A stretch of 64,000 nt of DNA, from assembly GCF_014190935.1 (NCBI RefSeq), contig NZ_JACHVV010000001.1:248001-312000 (forward strand), read 5' to 3'. Positions 16,036-24,794 of this stretch are shown in pieces. The position numbers and the translations under genes are program-made. The DNA comes from Chryseomonas sp014190935 (GTDB lineage Bacteria > Pseudomonadota > Gammaproteobacteria > Pseudomonadales > Pseudomonadaceae). Numbering within the stretch: position 1 is the first letter of the stretch; each line of letters starts with the position of its first letter. The notes beneath the pieces were generated by a model. It worked only from the letters and a program-made list of their open reading frames with translations. It did no database searches and was not told the origin of the DNA.

Positions 16036-16491
16036 TCAGTGCGCCCGGCAGCTCGCATTCGTGCGTCTGAGCCAGGCGGCGTAACCCAGGTCGTAGAGCC
16101 AGTTGAACGCCAGGGTATAGGGCAGGAAGAACAGGATCAGCCCCAGGTCCAGCAGCAGTGCCTGCCACAGGCTGATGGACAGCCACCAGGCGGCCAGTGG
16201 TACCAGTACCACGATCAATCCGCCTTCGAAGCCGAGGGCGTGCAGCAGCCGGACACCCAGGCCACGGGTGAAGCCCAGGCGCTCCTGCAGTCTATCGAAA
16301 CCCAGGTTGAAGACCAGATTCCAGAGCATGGCGATGGCGGAAAAGGCCGCGGTGAGCAGGCCCATGTGCCCCAGGGAGCGATCCAGCAGCCAGGCCAGGG
16401 TCGGGGTGGCGAGCAGCACGGCGAGGCCTTCGAAAAGCAGGGCGTGGAGCACGCGGGCACTGGCGGGACGCTGGGTGAGCGGAATGGACAT
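16036..16491 (-). CDS. PACE-family multidrug efflux protein
   Basis: 151-residue inner-membrane protein made of two tandem bacterial transmembrane pair units (four helices), as in the PACE family founded by AceI, which exports chlorhexidine and other biocides using the proton gradient. Motifs are RVLHALLFEG in repeat 1 and RLLHALGFEGGLIV in repeat 2; the glutamates in these helices match the conserved acidic residue. ATG 16491 gives a normal N-terminus; the frame is open a little further. A LysR regulator is divergent 82 bases away, the usual arrangement for PACE genes. Confidence 0.9.
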   Translation of the reverse strand: MSIPLTQRPASARVLHALLFEGLAVLLATPTLAWLLDRSLGHMGLLTAAFSAIAMLWNLVFNLGFDRLQERLGFTRGLGVRLLHALGFEGGLIVVLVPLAAWWLSISLWQALLLDLGLILFFLPYTLAFNWLYDLGYAAWLRRTNASCRAH

Positions 16492-16549
16492 GAGACGACT
16501 CCCTGATGGACAGGCCTTCAGTCTCATCGGTTAAGCTGGGGAGATCAAA

Positions 16550-16560
16550 ATGGACTCCAT
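16550..16560. promoter_or_regulatory. Candidate LysR operator between PACE and LysR genes
   Basis: ATGGACTCCAT is a perfect palindrome with 5-bp arms, 14 bases before the LysR start and 58 bases before the PACE start. Position and symmetry suit autorepression and PACE control. Confidence 0.4.
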
Positions 16561-16573
16561 AGGCTGAGCCGAT

Positions 16574-17449
16574 ATGTATCCCAATGCCGAGGCCCTCGAG
16601 GCCTTCGTCGAGGCGGCCGCGACAGGCTCATTCAGTGCGGCGGCCCGGGTGCTGGGCAAGCGGCAGTCCAGTATCAGCGAGAGCATCGCCCGGCTGGAGG
16701 ACGAACTGGGGATCCCGCTGTTCGATCGCCAGGGCCGCTACCCGGTGCTGACGGCCGCCGGCGAGCAACTGCTCGATCAGGCCCGCGCCGTGCTCTCGGC
16801 CCATGACCGCCTGGCCAATCGCGCCACCCAACTGGCGGCCGGGGTGGAGCCGCGCCTGACCCTGGTGATCTCCGATACCTATCAGCCCACCCGTTACGAG
16901 GCGCTGCTGACGGAACTGGACCAGCGCTACCCGGATCTCGAATTCGAATGCCTGATCGCCGAGGACGCCGATGTGCTCAGCCTGGTGCAGGGACGCGCGG
17001 ATCTGGGCCTGCTCGCCGGTCAGCCGCCCTATCCGGCGGACATCGAGGCGGCGACCCTGGATGGCCTGGTCACCTTTGGCCTCTATGTCGCCGCCGATCA
17101 TCCGCTGGCGGCGCTGGAGCGGGTCACACCGGCCGACCTGGCGCCTTATCGCCTGCTGCGCCTGAGTACCGTGACCGACGTCTCCCAGCAGGTCAGCCGC
17201 CTGCCGGACACCCGCGGTCGCTGCTGGTCGGCGCCCGACTACCTGCTGCTGCTGGACATGGCGGTGCAGGGGTTCGGCTGGGCCGAGCTGCCGCTGTGGC
17301 TGGTGACCACCTTCGGCCAGGGACGGCTGGTGGAGCTGGCCGTACCCGGCTGGCCGCAGCGGGTGGCGGTGGACGTGGTCTGGTCGCGGCGACGGCCGCT
17401 GGGTCCGGCGGGCAACTGGCTGCGCGAGCGATTGCTCAAGCCGAGCTGA
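16574..17449 (+). CDS. LysR-family regulator, PACE-linked
   Basis: 291-residue LysR regulator. The winged HTH is at residues 5-60 (LEAFVEAAATGSFSAAARVLGKRQSSISESIARLEDELGIPLFDR), followed by a periplasmic-binding-protein-like co-inducer domain. It lies head to head with the PACE efflux gene, and LysR genes in this position are thought to activate PACE genes in response to amines or biocides. The inducer cannot be read. The gene ends 78 bases before pyrF without a clear terminator. Confidence 0.9.
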   Translation: MYPNAEALEAFVEAAATGSFSAAARVLGKRQSSISESIARLEDELGIPLFDRQGRYPVLTAAGEQLLDQARAVLSAHDRLANRATQLAAGVEPRLTLVISDTYQPTRYEALLTELDQRYPDLEFECLIAEDADVLSLVQGRADLGLLAGQPPYPADIEAATLDGLVTFGLYVAADHPLAALERVTPADLAPYRLLRLSTVTDVSQQVSRLPDTRGRCWSAPDYLLLLDMAVQGFGWAELPLWLVTTFGQGRLVELAVPGWPQRVAVDVVWSRRRPLGPAGNWLRERLLKPS

Positions 17450-17526
17450 AGGACAAGAACGGCCAAGTGCCGGCGCGGCGCTTTTCTGCGAAAATGCCGG
17501 CCTTTGCCGTTTTGCCGAGAGCTCCC

Positions 17527-18225
17527 ATGTCCGCCTGCCAGTCTCCCATCATCGTCGCCCTGGATTTCCCTTCGTCGTCCGCCGCCCTGGCGCTGGCCGA
17601 CCGCCTCGACCCCGCCACCTGCCGGGTCAAGGTTGGCAAGGAGCTGTTCACCGCCAGCGCCGCCGGGGTGGTGGAAGCCCTGCGCACGCGCGGCTTCGAA
17701 GTCTTCCTCGACCTGAAATTCCACGACATCCCCAACACCACCGCCATGGCGGTCAAGGCCGCGGCGGAGATGGGCGTCTGGATGGTCAATGTCCACTGCT
17801 CGGGCGGCCTGCGCATGATGACCGCCTGTCGCGAGACCCTGGAGGCCTTCCAGGGTCCCAAGCCGCTGCTGATCGGTGTCACCGTGCTGACCAGCATGGA
17901 GCGCGAGGACCTGGCCGACATCGGGCTGGACGTGGATCCCCAGGAGCAGGTGTTGCGCCTGGCCGGTCTGGCCGCTCGCGCCGGCCTGGACGGCCTGGTC
18001 TGCTCGGCCCAGGAGGCCTCGGCGCTCAAGGCCGCGCAACCGGCGCTGCAACTGGTCACCCCCGGTATCCGGCCGGCCGGCAGCGCCCTGGATGACCAGC
18101 GCCGCATCCTCACTCCACGCGAGGCCCTGGACGCCGGCTCCGACTACCTGGTGATCGGCCGCCCCATCGCCCGCGCCGCCGATCCGGCCCGCGCCGTGGA
18201 AGAGATCCTCGCCACCCTGAAATAA
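17527..18225 (+). CDS. pyrF: Orotidine 5'-phosphate decarboxylase
   Basis: 232-residue TIM-barrel enzyme that decarboxylates OMP to UMP, the last step of pyrimidine synthesis. The signature VFLDLKFHDIPNTT (about residues 60-73) carries the catalytic D-x-K-x-x-D array, and TPGIRPAG and DYLVIGRPI near the C-terminus bind phosphate. The length is standard. In P. aeruginosa the same gene is next to the moxR-DUF58-tgpA operon, as here. Confidence 0.97.
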   Translation: MSACQSPIIVALDFPSSSAALALADRLDPATCRVKVGKELFTASAAGVVEALRTRGFEVFLDLKFHDIPNTTAMAVKAAAEMGVWMVNVHCSGGLRMMTACRETLEAFQGPKPLLIGVTVLTSMEREDLADIGLDVDPQEQVLRLAGLAARAGLDGLVCSAQEASALKAAQPALQLVTPGIRPAGSALDDQRRILTPREALDAGSDYLVIGRPIARAADPARAVEEILATLK

Positions 18226-18298
18226 GCGGTAAACCTCCGGGGCGACGGTCCCCGGCAAAAGGTGCTGCTATTCTCGTCTTGCAGGCCGACGCCTTCTC

Positions 18299-19246
18299 AT
18301 GTCGGCGCAAGGCGAGAGACCTCAGGGCATGCACGATAGGTTGAACGCCTGTCTCAAGGCGGTAGACGGCGTTTTGTTGGGCAAGGAAACCCAGGTCAGG
18401 CTGGCGCTGGCCTGCCTGCTGGCGCGGGGACACCTGCTGATCGAGGACCTGCCCGGCATGGGCAAGACCACCCTCAGCCATGCCCTGGCCAAGGTGCTGG
18501 GGCTGTCCTTCCAGCGCATCCAGTTCACCTCCGACCTCCTGCCTGGCGATATCCTCGGCACCTCGGTGTTCGATCGCAACAGCGGGCAGTTCGTCTTCCA
18601 TCCCGGGCCGGTGTTCGCCGAATTGCTGCTGGCCGACGAGATCAATCGCGCCACGCCCAAGAGCCAGAGCGCGCTGCTGGAAGCCATGGAGGAGGGGCAG
18701 GTGACCATCGAGGGCGCCACCCGTCCCTTGCCCGATCCCTTCTTTGTCATCGCCACCCAGAATCCCATCTCTCAGGGCGGCACCTTCGCCCTGCCGGAAT
18801 CCCAGCTCGACCGCTTCCTGATGCGCCTGTCGCTCGGCTATCCCGGACGCGCCGCCGAGCGGGCGCTGCTGCTCGGCGGTTCCGGACGTGAGCAGCTGCC
18901 GCGCCTGGAGCCCCTGCTGGATCACGCCCAGTTGCGGCTGATCCAGGCCGAGGTGCCGCGCATCCATGCCAGCGAGGCGGTGGTGGACTATGTGCTGCGT
19001 CTGGTGGAGGCCACCCGCACCCAGACGTCCTTCGCCCTTGGCCTGTCGCCGCGCGGCAGCCTGGCGCTGCTGGCCGCGGCGCGAGCCTGGGCACTGCTGG
19101 CGGGGCGCGACCATGTGCTGCCCGAGGACGTCCAGACGGTGCTGCCGGCGGTGGCCGGGCATCGCCTGCGCGACATCGCCGATCCCGCCGGGCATGGGGG
19201 GGGCGCCCTGGTGCAGTGGCTGCTGCGCGAAGTCCCGGCGCTGTGA
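18299..19246 (+). CDS. MoxR-family AAA+ ATPase
   Basis: 315-residue MoxR ATPase. Walker A is in EDLPGMGKTTLSHA (about residue 50), Walker B in LLLADEINRATPKSQ and sensor 1 in IATQNPIS. MoxR proteins act as chaperone-like ATPases with a DUF58 protein and, in this type of operon, a transglutaminase membrane protein. ATG 18299 lacks a good ribosome-binding site; ATG 18329 (MHDRLNAC) in the same frame has GAGAGA upstream and is a plausible alternative. The stop overlaps the GTG start of the DUF58 gene. Confidence 0.93.
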   Translation: MSAQGERPQGMHDRLNACLKAVDGVLLGKETQVRLALACLLARGHLLIEDLPGMGKTTLSHALAKVLGLSFQRIQFTSDLLPGDILGTSVFDRNSGQFVFHPGPVFAELLLADEINRATPKSQSALLEAMEEGQVTIEGATRPLPDPFFVIATQNPISQGGTFALPESQLDRFLMRLSLGYPGRAAERALLLGGSGREQLPRLEPLLDHAQLRLIQAEVPRIHASEAVVDYVLRLVEATRTQTSFALGLSPRGSLALLAAARAWALLAGRDHVLPEDVQTVLPAVAGHRLRDIADPAGHGGGALVQWLLREVPAL

Positions 19247-20199
19247 CCGGCAGCGCCTGGCAGCGCTATCGAGACGCCTGGCTGGCGCGGCGGATTCCGC
19301 CGGCCAATCGCATCACCCTCGATCAGCGGCGCATCTTCATCCTGCCCACCCGCCAGGGCGGCGCCTTCGCCATCGCCTTGCTGCTGATGCTGCTGGCCGG
19401 CATCAACTACCAGAACAGCCTGGCCTATGGCCTGACCTTCCTGCTGTTTTCCCTGGCGCTGGTGGCCATGCTGCACACCTACCGCAACCTGGCCGGTCTG
19501 CAACTGGTCGGCGGCGGCGCCAGCCCGGTGTTCGTCGGGGAGGCCGCCGGTTTTCGCCTGCGCCTGGAGAGCAGTGGCCGCGCGCACCAGGGCATCGCCC
19601 TGGGCTGGCGCAACGAACCGCGGGTGCTCAGCGACGTACCGGCGGGAGAGAGCGTCGCCCTGCAGATCTTTCACCCGGCGCCGAACCGCGGTTGGCTCAG
19701 ACCCGGGCGGCTGCGGGTGGAGAGCCGTTTTCCCCTCGGCCTGTTCGTCGCGTGGAGCTGGCTGGACCTGGACGTGCGCGCCCTGGTCTATCCGCAGCCC
19801 CTGGCGACCACGACGCCGCTGCGCAGCGGCCAGGATGCCGGAGGCGAGGAAGGCCAGCGCCAGGCGGGACAGGGCGCCGACGACTTCCAGGGTCTGCGGC
19901 CCTATCAGCCCGGCGATTCGCGCCGGCGGCTGGACTGGAAGGCCTTTTCCCGCGGGCAGGGCCTGCTGGTCAAGGACTTCACCGCGCTGGCCGGCAGCGA
20001 ACTCTGGCTGGATTTCAGCGTGCTCGATGGCGACACCGAGACCCGGCTGTCCTGGCTGTGCCAGGCGGTGCTGGATTGCAGTGCCCGCCAGCTGCGCTTC
20101 GGCCTCAGGGTGCCCGGGGTGGAGCTGGCGCCCGCCAGCGGCGAAAGCCAGCGTGACGCGGCGCTGCAGGCCCTGGCCCTGTTCGGACGGCCGTCATGA
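19243..20199 (+). CDS. DUF58 domain protein
   Basis: 318-residue protein with two membrane helices at about residues 38-77 and a C-terminal DUF58 module, whose signature reads LRPYQPGDSRRRLDWKAFSR (around residue 222). DUF58 is a von Willebrand A-like fold that partners MoxR ATPases. GTG 19243 overlaps the moxR stop (GTGA), and the end overlaps tgpA by ATGA; both favour this start. Counterpart of P. aeruginosa PA2874 by gene order. Confidence 0.92.
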   Translation: MTGSAWQRYRDAWLARRIPPANRITLDQRRIFILPTRQGGAFAIALLLMLLAGINYQNSLAYGLTFLLFSLALVAMLHTYRNLAGLQLVGGGASPVFVGEAAGFRLRLESSGRAHQGIALGWRNEPRVLSDVPAGESVALQIFHPAPNRGWLRPGRLRVESRFPLGLFVAWSWLDLDVRALVYPQPLATTTPLRSGQDAGGEEGQRQAGQGADDFQGLRPYQPGDSRRRLDWKAFSRGQGLLVKDFTALAGSELWLDFSVLDGDTETRLSWLCQAVLDCSARQLRFGLRVPGVELAPASGESQRDAALQALALFGRPS

Positions 20200-22205
20200 G
20201 CACCGCCGTGCCACACCCCATTCCGCGCATCGCCCTGATCTGGCTGCTGGTGGCCCAGGCGCTGGTGATCCTGCCGCACCTCACCCATCTGCCGCCCTGG
20301 GTTGGTCTGCTCTGGGCCTTTTGCGCCGGCTGGCGGGTGCTGCTGTTCCGCATGCGAGTGCGGGCGCCGACGCGGATCGAAAAGGGCGGCCTGCTGCTGC
20401 TGACCATGGGCGGCATCTGGTTGTCGCGCGGCTCCTTCATCGGCCTGGACGCCGGTGCCGTGCTGCTGCTGGTGACCTTTGCCCTCAAGCTGATCGAGAT
20501 GCACAGTCGCCGCGATGCCCTGGTGGTGATCTACCTGGGTTTCTTCGCGGTGGTGATCGCCTACCTGTTCGAGGACGGCCTGCTCGCCGCGCTCTACAGC
20601 CTGTTGCCGGTGACCGCCCTGGTGGCGGCGCTGATCGGACTGCAGCAGAGCACCCTGGCCAGTCGGCCGCTGGCGACGCTGAAGGTCGCCGGCACCCTGC
20701 TGCTGCAGGCGGTGCCGCTGATGCTGCTGCTGTTCCTGGTGTTTCCGCGCATCGGTCCGCTGTGGTCGCTGCCGCAACCGGGCGACCAGGCGCGCACCGG
20801 ACTGGGCGACAGCATGGCGCCGGGGGAGATCGCCCAGCTCTCGCAATCCGCCGAGCGGGTGTTCCGGGTCAGCTTCGTCGGTGACCGGCCGGCGCAGCGC
20901 GATCTCTACTGGCGGGCCACCACCTACGAGCGCTTCGATGGCGCGCGCTGGTCGGTGGATCCTGATACGGCCTGGAGTCCGGAACCGGCCTGGACGCCTG
21001 GCGGACCCCAACTGGATTATCAGGTGGTCATGGAGCCGAGCGGTCGGCCGTGGCTCTATGGCCTGGACGTGGCGCGCAGCGACCAGCGCGACGTGCGCCT
21101 GGCCAGCGACTTCCATCTGCAGCGCCGCCGCCCGGTGGACCAGGCGCTGCTCTACCGGGTATCCAGCTGGCCGCAGGCGACCCGCGAGCCGGAGCGGCTG
21201 TCCGCCTCCAGCCAGCGTCGCGCGCTGCAGCTGCCCAGTGGCGGCGAACCGCGCACCCGTGCCTGGGTGGCCCAGCTCAAGACGCGGACCTCGACGCCCG
21301 AGGCCCTGGCCCAGGCGATCCTGGCCTATTTTCGCCAGCAGCCCTTCGTCTATACCCTGCAGCCGCCCACGGCGACTGTCGATGCCATCGACGCCTTTCT
21401 CTTCGACAACCGTCGCGGTTTCTGCGCCCACTATGCCGGAGCCATGACCTTTGCCCTGCGGGTGGCGGGCATCCCGGCGCGGGTGGTGGCGGGCTACCAG
21501 GGTGGTGAATTCAACGCGGCGGGCGGCTATCTGCTGGTGCAGCAATTCGATGCCCACGCCTGGGTGGAATACTGGCTGCCGGGGCGCGGCTGGATCAGCG
21601 TCGATCCCACCGCCCAGGTGGCGCCCGAGCGGATAGAGCGTGGCCTGCAGGAGGCCCTGGCGGCCCAGGGCGCGGCCAATGAATTCCTCGCCGACAATCC
21701 CTTCGCCGCCAATCGCTATCGCAACCTGGCCTGGCTCAATGACCTGCGCCTGGGCTGGGATCGCCTCAACTACGGCTGGCAGCGCTGGGTGCTCAACTAC
21801 CAGGAGGACACCCAGGGCGAACTGTTCAAGCGGTTGCTCGGCGAGGGCTCGCTGCAACGTCTGGGGCTGCTGTTGGCGCTGGTGGTGCTGGGCGTGCTCG
21901 GGGTGATGGCGCTGCTGGTGCTCAAGCCCTGGCAGCGGTCGCGGGATCCCCTGCTGACGCGCTTCGGCCAGTTCGAGCGCCTGCTGGCGCGACAAGGTGT
22001 CAGGCGCCGAAACGGCGAGGCGGCGGGCAGCTTCGCCGGGCGCGCCATGGCCGAGCTGCCGGCGGCACAGGCGGCGATCAAGGCGTTCTCGGCGGAATTC
22101 CAGGCGCAGCGCTATGCCGGTCGACCCGCGGATCCGGCGGCGCTATCGAAGGCGCTGAAAGCGTTGAAACGCCAGCTGCGTGAGCGTCAGGCGCGCAGCG
22201 ACTGA
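20196..22205 (+). CDS. tgpA: Transglutaminase-domain membrane protein TgpA
   Basis: 669-residue inner-membrane protein. Residues 1-190 hold about six membrane helices (DUF3488), then comes a periplasmic transglutaminase core with Cys near 410 (RRGFCAHYAGAM), His near 453 (DAHAWVEYW) and Asp near 470 (VDPTAQ). A further helix near 560-580 and a cytoplasmic tail follow. The P. aeruginosa homologue is reported as essential for growth, and its substrate is unresolved. Operon moxR-DUF58-tgpA with ATGA overlaps. The last 19 bases overlap the convergent small gene at 22187-22366. Confidence 0.95.
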   Translation: MSTAVPHPIPRIALIWLLVAQALVILPHLTHLPPWVGLLWAFCAGWRVLLFRMRVRAPTRIEKGGLLLLTMGGIWLSRGSFIGLDAGAVLLLVTFALKLIEMHSRRDALVVIYLGFFAVVIAYLFEDGLLAALYSLLPVTALVAALIGLQQSTLASRPLATLKVAGTLLLQAVPLMLLLFLVFPRIGPLWSLPQPGDQARTGLGDSMAPGEIAQLSQSAERVFRVSFVGDRPAQRDLYWRATTYERFDGARWSVDPDTAWSPEPAWTPGGPQLDYQVVMEPSGRPWLYGLDVARSDQRDVRLASDFHLQRRRPVDQALLYRVSSWPQATREPERLSASSQRRALQLPSGGEPRTRAWVAQLKTRTSTPEALAQAILAYFRQQPFVYTLQPPTATVDAIDAFLFDNRRGFCAHYAGAMTFALRVAGIPARVVAGYQGGEFNAAGGYLLVQQFDAHAWVEYWLPGRGWISVDPTAQVAPERIERGLQEALAAQGAANEFLADNPFAANRYRNLAWLNDLRLGWDRLNYGWQRWVLNYQEDTQGELFKRLLGEGSLQRLGLLLALVVLGVLGVMALLVLKPWQRSRDPLLTRFGQFERLLARQGVRRRNGEAAGSFAGRAMAELPAAQAAIKAFSAEFQAQRYAGRPADPAALSKALKALKRQLRERQARSD

Positions 22206-22366
22206 GGCGCGGGGAGGGCGTCGGGTTCCTGCAGGGCGAAGGCCACCAGGCAGACGATGGCCGCCAGGATCAGCGGTTGCGGATGCGGGTTGCCGAGGGC
22301 CTGAGCGATGCAGCCCAGACCCAGCAGCAACAGAACGGCGGAAGTGAGGGTGCTGACCGAGCGCAT
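22187..22366 (-). CDS. Small hydrophobic membrane protein
   Basis: 59-residue protein with two predicted membrane segments (residues 7-24 and 31-46), MRSVSTLTSAVLLLLGLGC at the N-terminus. The start is supported by TTGGAGAA on the minus strand 5-6 bases upstream. Its 3' end overlaps tgpA tail to tail by 19 bases. A hypothetical protein occupies the same place in P. aeruginosa, from memory. No function can be proposed. Confidence 0.6.
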   Translation of the reverse strand: MRSVSTLTSAVLLLLGLGCIAQALGNPHPQPLILAAIVCLVAFALQEPDALPAPQSLRA

Positions 22367-22440
22367 GGCGGTTCTCCAAAAACGTGCGGGCATCTTGCCG
22401 CCTGTCGGGCAACCGCGCGAATGCGCTCTCGCTATGGAGG

Positions 22441-23715
22441 CTATAGGCGCAGCTGGCGGATCGCCTGATTCAGGGTTCCTGCGAGGGCGGCCAGTTCGGT
22501 GCTGGTGCTGGCCGACTCCTGCGTCAGCAGCATGGTCCTTTCCGTGACATCGCGGATGCCTACAACCGACCTGCTCATCTCTTCCGCCACCTGCGCCTGC
22601 TGCTCCGCGGCCACGGCGATCTGGGTGTTGCTGTCGCGCATCAGGGTCACGGCGGCGGTGATGTCGGCGAGGGCCTGTCCGGCGGCGCCGGCCTGGACCA
22701 CGCAATCGTCGGCCTTGAGCGAACTCTCGCGCATGAATTCCACGGCATCGCGGGTACCGGCCTGGAGGCCGTCGACCATGCGGGTGATCTCGTCGGTGGA
22801 GCCCTGGACGCGCTTGGCCAGGTTGCGCACCTCGTCGGCCACCACGGCGAAGCCACGGCCGGCCTCGCCGGCGCGGGCCGCCTCGATGGCGGCGTTGAGC
22901 GCCAGCAGGTTGGTCTGCTCGGCGATGCCGTGGATGACGTTGACCACGCTGGTGATGCGCTCGCTGTTCTCGGCCAGCTCCTGGATCATCACCGCGGTCT
23001 GCTGCACGCCCTGGGAGAGGTCGGCGATGGAATGGCTGACGCGCTCCACCGCCTGCTGGCCGGCGCCGGCCAGGCGATCGGCTTCCTGGGACTGGTCGCG
23101 GGTGCCGGCGGCGTGCTCGGCGATCTGCTGCACGGTGGCGCTCATCTCGTTGATCGCGGTGGCCGCCTGATCGGTCTCGTGCTGCTGATCGTGCATGCCG
23201 CCACGCACGCCCTGCATGCCGCTGGCCAGACGTCCGGCGCCTTCGTCCAGGCGCGAGGCGCTGGCGGCCACGGTACCGACGACGCGGGTGTAGCTGTCCT
23301 GCATGGCGTTGAAGGCCTGGGTCATCTGCCCGACCTCGTCGCGTCCGCGCACCTCGACCCGGGCGGTGAGGTCGCCGTCGCGCTCCACCCGCAGCATGGT
23401 GTCCTTGAGGCGTTGCAGATTGCCGAGGATGAAGCGGATCAGGAGCTGCGAGGCCACCAGCAGCACCAGCATCAGCACGCCCACGGCCAGGGCGTATTCC
23501 GGCGCCCGGGCGATGAAGATCTCGCCGAACGTCGGGGCGTTCAGCCTGCTGGCCGCCTCACCCACGACGGCCTTGACCGCCTTGAGCTGCTCGGCGCGGC
23601 CGGAGACCTCCAGCTGCATGGCGAACAGCACCAGCAGCAGGCTGGTGAAGAAGGCGACGGCGTTGACCGCCCAGAATTTGTACTTGAGGGAAATATCGCG
23701 CAGCCAGGCAAACAT
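22441..23715 (-). CDS. Methyl-accepting chemotaxis protein with short sensor loop
   Basis: 424-residue chemoreceptor. Two membrane helices (about 17-35 and 75-95) enclose a periplasmic loop of only about 40 residues, too small for a known ligand-binding domain. A HAMP domain follows (about 93-147), then a long signalling coiled coil with the invariant tip EAARAGEAGRGFAVVADEVR near residues 275-295. It probably senses through a partner or the membrane state rather than a bound ligand. A match to the FliA promoter consensus lies about 115 bases upstream, fitting a motility regulon gene. Confidence 0.95.
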   Translation of the reverse strand: MFAWLRDISLKYKFWAVNAVAFFTSLLLVLFAMQLEVSGRAEQLKAVKAVVGEAASRLNAPTFGEIFIARAPEYALAVGVLMLVLLVASQLLIRFILGNLQRLKDTMLRVERDGDLTARVEVRGRDEVGQMTQAFNAMQDSYTRVVGTVAASASRLDEGAGRLASGMQGVRGGMHDQQHETDQAATAINEMSATVQQIAEHAAGTRDQSQEADRLAGAGQQAVERVSHSIADLSQGVQQTAVMIQELAENSERITSVVNVIHGIAEQTNLLALNAAIEAARAGEAGRGFAVVADEVRNLAKRVQGSTDEITRMVDGLQAGTRDAVEFMRESSLKADDCVVQAGAAGQALADITAAVTLMRDSNTQIAVAAEQQAQVAEEMSRSVVGIRDVTERTMLLTQESASTSTELAALAGTLNQAIRQLRL

Positions 23716-23829
23716 AGGGGGTATCCAGTCGGCGGGGCCGCATAGCCTGGCAGGCCGGCGCGACCCGGATCTTGACTGGCGTCAACGTCCTGCGAGAAGA
23801 CGTCTGACGCCGTGGGATAAGCCCAAAGG

Positions 23830-23856
23830 TTAACGGCTTGCACGGGTCTGACTTTA
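23830..23856 (-). promoter_or_regulatory. FliA (sigma-28) promoter for the chemoreceptor gene
   Basis: On the minus strand TAAAGTCA, exactly 11 bases, then GCCGTTAA. The consensus is TAAAGTTT-N11-GCCGATAA; 13 of 16 positions agree, including the key bases. The predicted start is about 105 bases before the ATG. Confidence 0.75.
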
Positions 23857-23875
23857 GCGAAACGACACCCGCGTC

Positions 23876-24706
23876 TTAGTCGAATGGCTCGACCCTCTCT
23901 GGCGCGGCGATCTCCGGCAGCCCGAAGAAGGCGCGGGCGGTGGCGGTGGTGTGCAGGGCGGTCTGCTCGGGCGTTTCGTTGCGCAGGCGCGCCACGGTGC
24001 GCAGGATCTCCGGCAGGAAGGCCGGTTCGTTATGGCCATGGCGCGGCTTGGGTCTGAGTGTGCGCGGCAGTAGGTAGGGGGCATCGGTTTCCAGCATCAG
24101 CCGGCCGACCGGGATCTGCCCGACCAGCTCGTGCAGGTGCAGGCCGCGGCGCTCGTCGCAGATCCAGCCGGTGATGCCCAGGTGCAGGTCGAGATCCAGG
24201 TAGCCGTAGAGCGCCTTGCGTTCGCCGGTGAAACAATGCACCACCGCGGCCGGCAGGTGGTCGCGATAGTCGCGCAGGATCGCCAGCATCCGCTCGCTGG
24301 CGTCGCGCTCGTGGAGAAACACCGGGCGGCGCAATTCGGCGGCCAGGGCCAGCTGTTCCTCGAAGCAGCGCTCCTGCTGCGGTCGCGGGGTGAAGTCGCG
24401 ATTGAAGTCCAGGCCGCATTCGCCCAGGGCCCGCACCTTGGGCTGGCTGGCCAGGTCGCGCAGGGTCCTGGCGGCGGCCGCGTCCCAGGTCGAGGCTTCG
24501 TGGGGATGGACGCCCGCGGTGCTGAACAGGGCCTCACCCGCATCCAGGCGCAGGCAGAGGTTGAGGGCGTTCTCGCTGTCTTCGAGGGTGGTGCCGGTCA
24601 GCACCAGTTGCATCACACCGGCGGCCTGGGCCCGCTCGATCACCGCGTCCACCTGCTTGAGCAGACTGGGGTGGGTGAGGTTGACGCCGATGTCGATCAA
24701 TTGCAT
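23876..24706 (-). CDS. tatD: TatD-family DNase/hydrolase
   Basis: 276-residue metal-dependent hydrolase closer to TatD proper than the paralogue at 3340-4122: N-terminus MQLIDIGVNLTHPS, then GVHPHEAS, GECGLDFNRDFTPR, LHERDA, VHCFTGE and ETDAPYLLPR. These supply the usual metal ligands of the barrel. TatD is a 3'-5' exonuclease acting on single-stranded DNA in E. coli. No tatABC genes are near. It is divergent from mltF2 across 88 bases. Confidence 0.93.
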   Translation of the reverse strand: MQLIDIGVNLTHPSLLKQVDAVIERAQAAGVMQLVLTGTTLEDSENALNLCLRLDAGEALFSTAGVHPHEASTWDAAAARTLRDLASQPKVRALGECGLDFNRDFTPRPQQERCFEEQLALAAELRRPVFLHERDASERMLAILRDYRDHLPAAVVHCFTGERKALYGYLDLDLHLGITGWICDERRGLHLHELVGQIPVGRLMLETDAPYLLPRTLRPKPRHGHNEPAFLPEILRTVARLRNETPEQTALHTTATARAFFGLPEIAAPERVEPFD

Positions 24707-24794
24707 GGTGCGGACCTTCTACAGACTTTGTCCCTTCATTCTATCCGTAGTCCGGGTGCTTTCGGCGCTGTCCCGGCCAGGTCAGGAGTCCTGG

